Assembly (NCBI GenBank): GCA_902773325.1
Contig: CACYDW010000095.1
Location: forward strand, 1 to 45,841
Direction of reading: 5' to 3'
DNA length: 45,841 nucleotides
From: an uncultured Ruminococcus sp.
GTDB taxonomy: Bacteria; Bacillota; Clostridia; Oscillospirales; Acutalibacteraceae
In this document: positions 41,557 to 45,841 of the stretch, one piece after another
Position numbering within the stretch: position 1 is the first letter of the stretch
Layout of the letters: each line of letters begins with the position of its first letter
Program-made: the position numbers and the translations under genes
The notes under the pieces: model-generated
What the model saw: only the letters and a program-made list of their open reading frames with translations
What the model was told of the DNA's origin: nothing
Database searches by the model: none

Positions 41557-44500
41557 TCAGTCATCCTTCCAGACGCTGTAATTGGATTTCTGGTTTTTCT
41601 TGACATCATAGAGTCTGGTGTCGGCATGCTTGAGGGCAATATTGACTGCCTCCTGATTATAGCTGTCAGCAGAAGCTATACCGATGGAGCAGGAAACGCG
41701 GTGATTCTCGGGAATTTCAATTTTCTGTCCGCGGACCGCCTTCTCAATTTCGGGGATAAAGTTATTGCAGCGCTCGATCTCGGAATAAATCTTTTTCGCC
41801 GCCTTTATACCGTCCTCGATGCTTCTCTCCGGCATCACGATCAGAAATTCATCGCCGCCGTAACGGACGCAGTAATCATTCTCACCCGCAATTCGTTCAA
41901 ACAGCCTTGAAAACGCGATCAGAATAGCATCTCCCACGGCATGCCCGAAGGTATCGTTGCAGAATTTGAAATTATCAAGGTCAATATACAGAATGGTAAG
42001 ACCGATATCCTCTTTTTTGCCGTTCTCCACCAGCTTCGCATAATCATCAATATTCTTGGAGAAGCCCTGTCTGTTATACAGACCGGTAAGCAGGTCTGTA
42101 ACGGCACTCTGCTGGAGCTTGCGGTTCATCTGATTGATCTCATCTCTTGCTTTGATGCGGTAAATGGTATCTGTCATCTGTTTGAGAGCAAACTTGAAGA
42201 TCGTCAGATCATTCCGGTCAAGGAAAATAATATTGCCGGTCATGTTTTCATGCAGGTCGATAGATGCCATCATAAAGCCGGTCAGCTCATCACCCTCCGA
42301 AAGCGGCACACAGGCAAACGACAATACACGGTTGATCCCATACACAGACAGAATCAGCGAATACTCATAAAACTCTCTTTCAAATCTCGAAGCAACAAAT
42401 TCCTTTTTATGGCGTGTAAAGTAATCCGCAAGCTTTTCGAGGGTATCATCGTCTATCTGATGATTGCCGCTGTTATACTGCATGACGGGCTTCTGAGCCA
42501 CCATTTCAACATAGATAATACTGTCGATGTTATAGTTATTCTGCAGCATGACCATGGAATTGTCGATGATATCATGCCTTGTATTATTTTCCTTGTTGAG
42601 CAGTTCCTGCCATGCGACAAGAAAATCCAGACCCTTGGTTCTTTCGGCAAGCATCATTTGCATTTCTGCTAACTGTGCAAGCTCCTCGATCTGATATTTG
42701 TCTACGCTGGTAAGGGGCAGCTCCATATATTTTGTCAATACCGGCTGATTATGCAGCCTGGCAAAGAGAATCTCCTCCTTATGCTTATAGCCGCGCTGAT
42801 TACAGAATTCTATACACCTTTCGAGAATCTCTACCGCTTTGTCGTGCTCATTCTGCAACTCATACAGATCGGCCTGTTCAACAGCAAACAGCTCGTATGC
42901 AAAGAATTGCAGACCCTCTGTACGCATCAGATGGAAAAAGGCTTTATCGAAGCATTCCTGTGCACTTTCAATGCTGTCCGATTTTTCCAGCAAGCCCTTT
43001 ACAAAGTAGTAGAAGAACATATCATCGTCCCAGAGAAAATAGGACGGCTCTCCATCGGGGTAGATCAGGTGATACAGCACCCGCTCCATCTTGTTCAGAT
43101 AGAAGTGGGCATTATATTCGATACCCATTTTATAGCTGCAATATACGACCATTCCATAGATCTTGGAGATATTGCAGATCTTCATTCTGTTCTCCTTGAT
43201 CGATTTCAGAAGCTTCAGGCAATAGATCAGATAGTTATAGGCTTTTTCAAAGTTATCGGCAAGAATGGCGTTGGTAGCCATATTATAAAGTGTTTCGGCA
43301 ACATAATAGGCATCCTTCTGATTAAAGAAAAGGTTGAGTGCCTTGTTGAAATACTCATTGGCCCGAAGAAATTGCTCACTTACAATACGGTTAAAGCCCA
43401 GACCGTTATAGACCGCAGCCTCTTCACCGATATCCTTTTGCTGTTCAATGATCTCAAGACATTTTTTATAGTAATAATCCACAAAGCCGAAACAGCCGTA
43501 GCCCTGTGCCATAAATACATTCTTGCGCCATGCGGAAATGATCAGGCGATCGTTTTTAAGCATTTTGGCAAGTGCCATTGCCTTCTGGAACATTTCCTGT
43601 TCCTCGCAGCGGTGGGTTTCGTCATCGTCAATAAAATTTTCCTTGCGGTTGCCGCAGCCGAAAAACAGTATGTGGGCAAGATGGTTATAATTCTGATACT
43701 TGATCGCCTCTTTGATGAATTCATCAAGCTCTTCTCCCTCAAGGTTTTTATCCCAGCGGTAGAAATTATTCCAACCCTCCAGCTCACACACATAGTAAAT
43801 CAGCCTTGCCTTGAACTGCTGGGTTTCCGAATGGTTCTTTAATGCGATCTCCATGCACTTTCGGCAGTTTTTACGTGCAAGATTCTGCTGACCGCCGTTG
43901 ATTTCTGCCAATGTCAGCATATAGTAATACTGAAAGTCATATTTTGCGTTCGGATATTTCAGATTGACATGCTTGAGCTTATCGCACATCATCAGCGCCG
44001 TTGTATTATTCCGATCATAGATGGAAGCGAGAGCATACAGTATATAGAACTTCGCCCTGCTTTTCGCACTCAGGCTGACCTTTTCAATGATCAGCTTATT
44101 ATAGATGATCTTCAGATAATACATAGCCTGCTTGACGGCCACCGTCTGGATCATATTATTGATCAGGGAGAGATAATTCTTGAAGCTGGCAACATTGGGT
44201 TCAAAGCTCTCCGGAAGAGCGTTCTCCGTCTGAATATCCTGAATATTCCAGTCCAGCATATAGTTGAAGTCCTCGATCTCATGCACCAGCGCACTCCATT
44301 TTGACATCGTATAGGCAGGACCCACATAAGCCTCATTATAATTGGCAAGCAAAGAGATACAGTCGTATTTTTTCTGAATAAATTTCAGCAGGAAATTCAG
44401 GGTAGAATTCTCGGCAAGATGCAGCCTGTTGAGTACCAGCAGAAGCGTATGCTCATTGGAAATAAAGGAAAAGATCTTTGCCAGTGAATCCGCAAACTGC

Positions 44501-44895
44501 TTCTGCTCATAATCTACTTCAATAACGATGATATCCTCCGTGCGGTGACATTCGCCCGTCATGATATAGCTTTCGATTGCAGAGCGGCTGAGATAATATA
44601 CATCTGCCTTCTCCAGAAATTCTCCCACAGGCATATTATAATAAAACTTGAAATAAAGCTGCTTGATCCAGCCCAGAAACGGCTCGTATGCCTCCTGCAT
44701 TCTGCTGGCAGAAAACTCATGATACAGCATAACGATGTCACTGCTGCTCTTATCAATTGCTTTCTGAATCGCCTCCACAGGAACACTCAGGGTATTATAG
44801 TGTTTGACAAACAGAATACTGCTGTGCTTTTGCTCCAATCCGTGAATAATCGAATCCACGATTTTTCTGGTATATAATTGTGAACAGCTTTCCAT
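41557..44895 (-). CDS. Large TPR/GAF-like/GGDEF protein (diguanylate cyclase)
   Basis: 1112 residues, soluble. The N-terminal ~230 residues resemble a STAND/AAA-type ATPase module without a visible Walker A; ~230-740 are TPR-like helical repeats (Leu/Tyr/Asn-rich, for example GLGFNRIVSEQFLRANEYF); ~760-930 are a GAF-like sensor; and the C-terminal GGDEF domain has the intact RYGGDEF at ~1010-1016, so it should make cyclic di-GMP. The inhibitory RxxD site upstream is GEND here, with Arg missing. GGAGGG lies 8 nt before ATG. It converges on the acyl-CoA synthetase. Confidence 0.85.
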   Translation of the reverse strand: MESCSQLYTRKIVDSIIHGLEQKHSSILFVKHYNTLSVPVEAIQKAIDKSSSDIVMLYHEFSASRMQEAYEPFLGWIKQLYFKFYYNMPVGEFLEKADVYYLSRSAIESYIMTGECHRTEDIIVIEVDYEQKQFADSLAKIFSFISNEHTLLLVLNRLHLAENSTLNFLLKFIQKKYDCISLLANYNEAYVGPAYTMSKWSALVHEIEDFNYMLDWNIQDIQTENALPESFEPNVASFKNYLSLINNMIQTVAVKQAMYYLKIIYNKLIIEKVSLSAKSRAKFYILYALASIYDRNNTTALMMCDKLKHVNLKYPNAKYDFQYYYMLTLAEINGGQQNLARKNCRKCMEIALKNHSETQQFKARLIYYVCELEGWNNFYRWDKNLEGEELDEFIKEAIKYQNYNHLAHILFFGCGNRKENFIDDDETHRCEEQEMFQKAMALAKMLKNDRLIISAWRKNVFMAQGYGCFGFVDYYYKKCLEIIEQQKDIGEEAAVYNGLGFNRIVSEQFLRANEYFNKALNLFFNQKDAYYVAETLYNMATNAILADNFEKAYNYLIYCLKLLKSIKENRMKICNISKIYGMVVYCSYKMGIEYNAHFYLNKMERVLYHLIYPDGEPSYFLWDDDMFFYYFVKGLLEKSDSIESAQECFDKAFFHLMRTEGLQFFAYELFAVEQADLYELQNEHDKAVEILERCIEFCNQRGYKHKEEILFARLHNQPVLTKYMELPLTSVDKYQIEELAQLAEMQMMLAERTKGLDFLVAWQELLNKENNTRHDIIDNSMVMLQNNYNIDSIIYVEMVAQKPVMQYNSGNHQIDDDTLEKLADYFTRHKKEFVASRFEREFYEYSLILSVYGINRVLSFACVPLSEGDELTGFMMASIDLHENMTGNIIFLDRNDLTIFKFALKQMTDTIYRIKARDEINQMNRKLQQSAVTDLLTGLYNRQGFSKNIDDYAKLVENGKKEDIGLTILYIDLDNFKFCNDTFGHAVGDAILIAFSRLFERIAGENDYCVRYGGDEFLIVMPERSIEDGIKAAKKIYSEIERCNNFIPEIEKAVRGQKIEIPENHRVSCSIGIASADSYNQEAVNIALKHADTRLYDVKKNQKSNYSVWKDD

Positions 44896-45079
44896 AAGAC
44901 CTGCCCTCCGGAATGTCAGCCATCGGGTCGATCGGCCAACATGCTTTTTCGTGCTAAAATTGAATCCATATAGTATATCTTATCACACATACACCGTATT
45001 TTTTTGACTATTCTATGAAGAAATTATGTACAATTTATGAAGTATACCTCATTTGCAAAAGTAACCGGAAATAAACTCA

Positions 45080-45841
45080 TCATTTTGATTTTTCTATATT
45101 GGGAGAATCTGTGCCTGCCGACGGCAGATCGGGCATATCTGCCCTGCGGTAGCTCCTTCGCGCTACGGGATATCTGATGAGAAATTTCAGGCTGAAAAAT
45201 GCCAGCCGCAGCAGATTGAAAAACAGCTTTATACGGCTCTGTCTTGTCACATAGCCGCGCCTGCTTTTCGGGTCATAGTGCAGCACACGCTTATGGCGGT
45301 AAAAATTGACGGGTCTGCATTTTGCAAGATCACACACAAAGAGCTTTTCTGTATCCTTCGGATAAAACACGGACGGGATCAGCGCACCATTGAGCGTCAT
45401 CATCTGTTTTTTGAGATCCTCGTCCTGAATAGATGCATACAGGTATTTATCATCATCGAACCGTACACCCTGCTTTTCAAGCTCCTTGTCGGGAAGCAGC
45501 TTCGGACACCGCTTCATAAGCTGCTTGTTGAGTTCTTCGGCATCGGTTTTCATAAAACGGTCGTAGCCCCTGAGAAAGTCATTGTATGCCCTGAAAATAA
45601 GTCCCGCTATGAAATACCGCTGGAACACGCACTGCTTCATGACGCTCAGGTACAGCTTGCGGAGCTGATATTTCGCATCAGGCTCCTCGTTATGGATCGC
45701 AGTCATGATCAGCTCGTTGCGCTTGATGTAGTATTCCTGATATCCCGCATACTTATCCTCAAAGTCCTCATGCCACACGGCTATTCCGTTGATCACGGCA
45801 ATTTCGTCGGCACAGCGCAGGCAGTATTCGATATCATCGGA
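45080..45841 (-). CDS. Glycosyltransferase family 2, C-terminal part (5' end outside window)
   Basis: 253 codons of the C-terminal part are present; the frame stays open to the window edge. It begins SDDIEYCLRCADEIA, then NGIAVWHEDFEDKY, the acceptor-site block typical of GlfT2-like galactofuranosyl or rhamnosyl transferases (EYYIKRNELI follows). A hydrophobic segment near the end (FFNLLRLAFFSLKFLIRYPV) may attach it to the membrane, and a Ser/Pro tail closes it. It probably builds a cell-wall or surface glycan. The catalytic DxD region lies outside the window. Confidence 0.85.
   Translation of the reverse strand, partial: SDDIEYCLRCADEIAVINGIAVWHEDFEDKYAGYQEYYIKRNELIMTAIHNEEPDAKYQLRKLYLSVMKQCVFQRYFIAGLIFRAYNDFLRGYDRFMKTDAEELNKQLMKRCPKLLPDKELEKQGVRFDDDKYLYASIQDEDLKKQMMTLNGALIPSVFYPKDTEKLFVCDLAKCRPVNFYRHKRVLHYDPKSRRGYVTRQSRIKLFFNLLRLAFFSLKFLIRYPVARRSYRRADMPDLPSAGTDSPNIEKSK

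Overview
The window looks like the chromosome of a Gram-positive anaerobe of the Clostridia, most probably a Ruminococcus-type member of the Oscillospiraceae. This is inferred from Shine-Dalgarno sites of the AGGAGG type, sigma-A promoters of the TTGACA/TATAAT type, an NADP-type glutamate dehydrogenase, the Firmicutes order rsmB-rlmN-prpC-prkC-rsgA-thiN-spoVM, and a remA-gmk-rpoZ-priA-def-fmt cluster. No database search was possible; all assignments rest on motifs, gene order and family knowledge.

Layout. 1-186: two tRNA genes (Thr, Tyr) read leftwards from one promoter. 602-2156: gdhA with its own promoter, a structured leader and a bidirectional terminator shared with a small leftward gene (2158-2703). 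2981-5374: a three-gene rightward operon (membrane-anchored alpha/beta hydrolase, LytTR regulator, DUF3021-like membrane protein) facing a leftward PAP2 phosphatase. 6038-13734: leftward operon rsmB-rlmN-prpC-prkC-rsgA-thiN, a 48-residue membrane peptide and spoVM; the last two are short and easily missed. 13735-14177: intergenic repeats. 14178-20266: leftward operon yicC-remA-gmk-rpoZ-priA-def-fmt. 20330-25664: leftward operon rimP-nusA-ylxR-ylxQ-infB, ending in a terminator.

25774-37092 is the accessory part: a rightward, tightly packed set of phage structural genes in the order of the Bacillus PBSX/xkd region. It has both terminase subunits, portal, prohead protease, decoration protein, HK97-type capsid, connectors, a tube-like protein, a LysM tail protein, baseplate hub, spike, gp25-like protein, gpJ and gpI. 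No sheath, tape measure, tail fibre, lysis, integrase, repressor or replication gene is visible, yet nearly every gene is intact. It sits between housekeeping genes (rimP operon and lysA). I read it as a reduced, possibly domesticated phage particle: a capsid that can package DNA and carries a contractile-type baseplate but has no evident long tail. This is the best candidate for an undescribed system in the window.

37215-38615: lysA with its own promoter and terminator. 38978-39454: DUF4830-like membrane protein. 39537-41519: an acyl-CoA synthetase behind a structured leader of about 200 nt that looks like an attenuator. 41557-44895: a 1112-residue TPR/GGDEF protein. 45080-45841: the C-terminal part of a family 2 glycosyltransferase cut by the window end.
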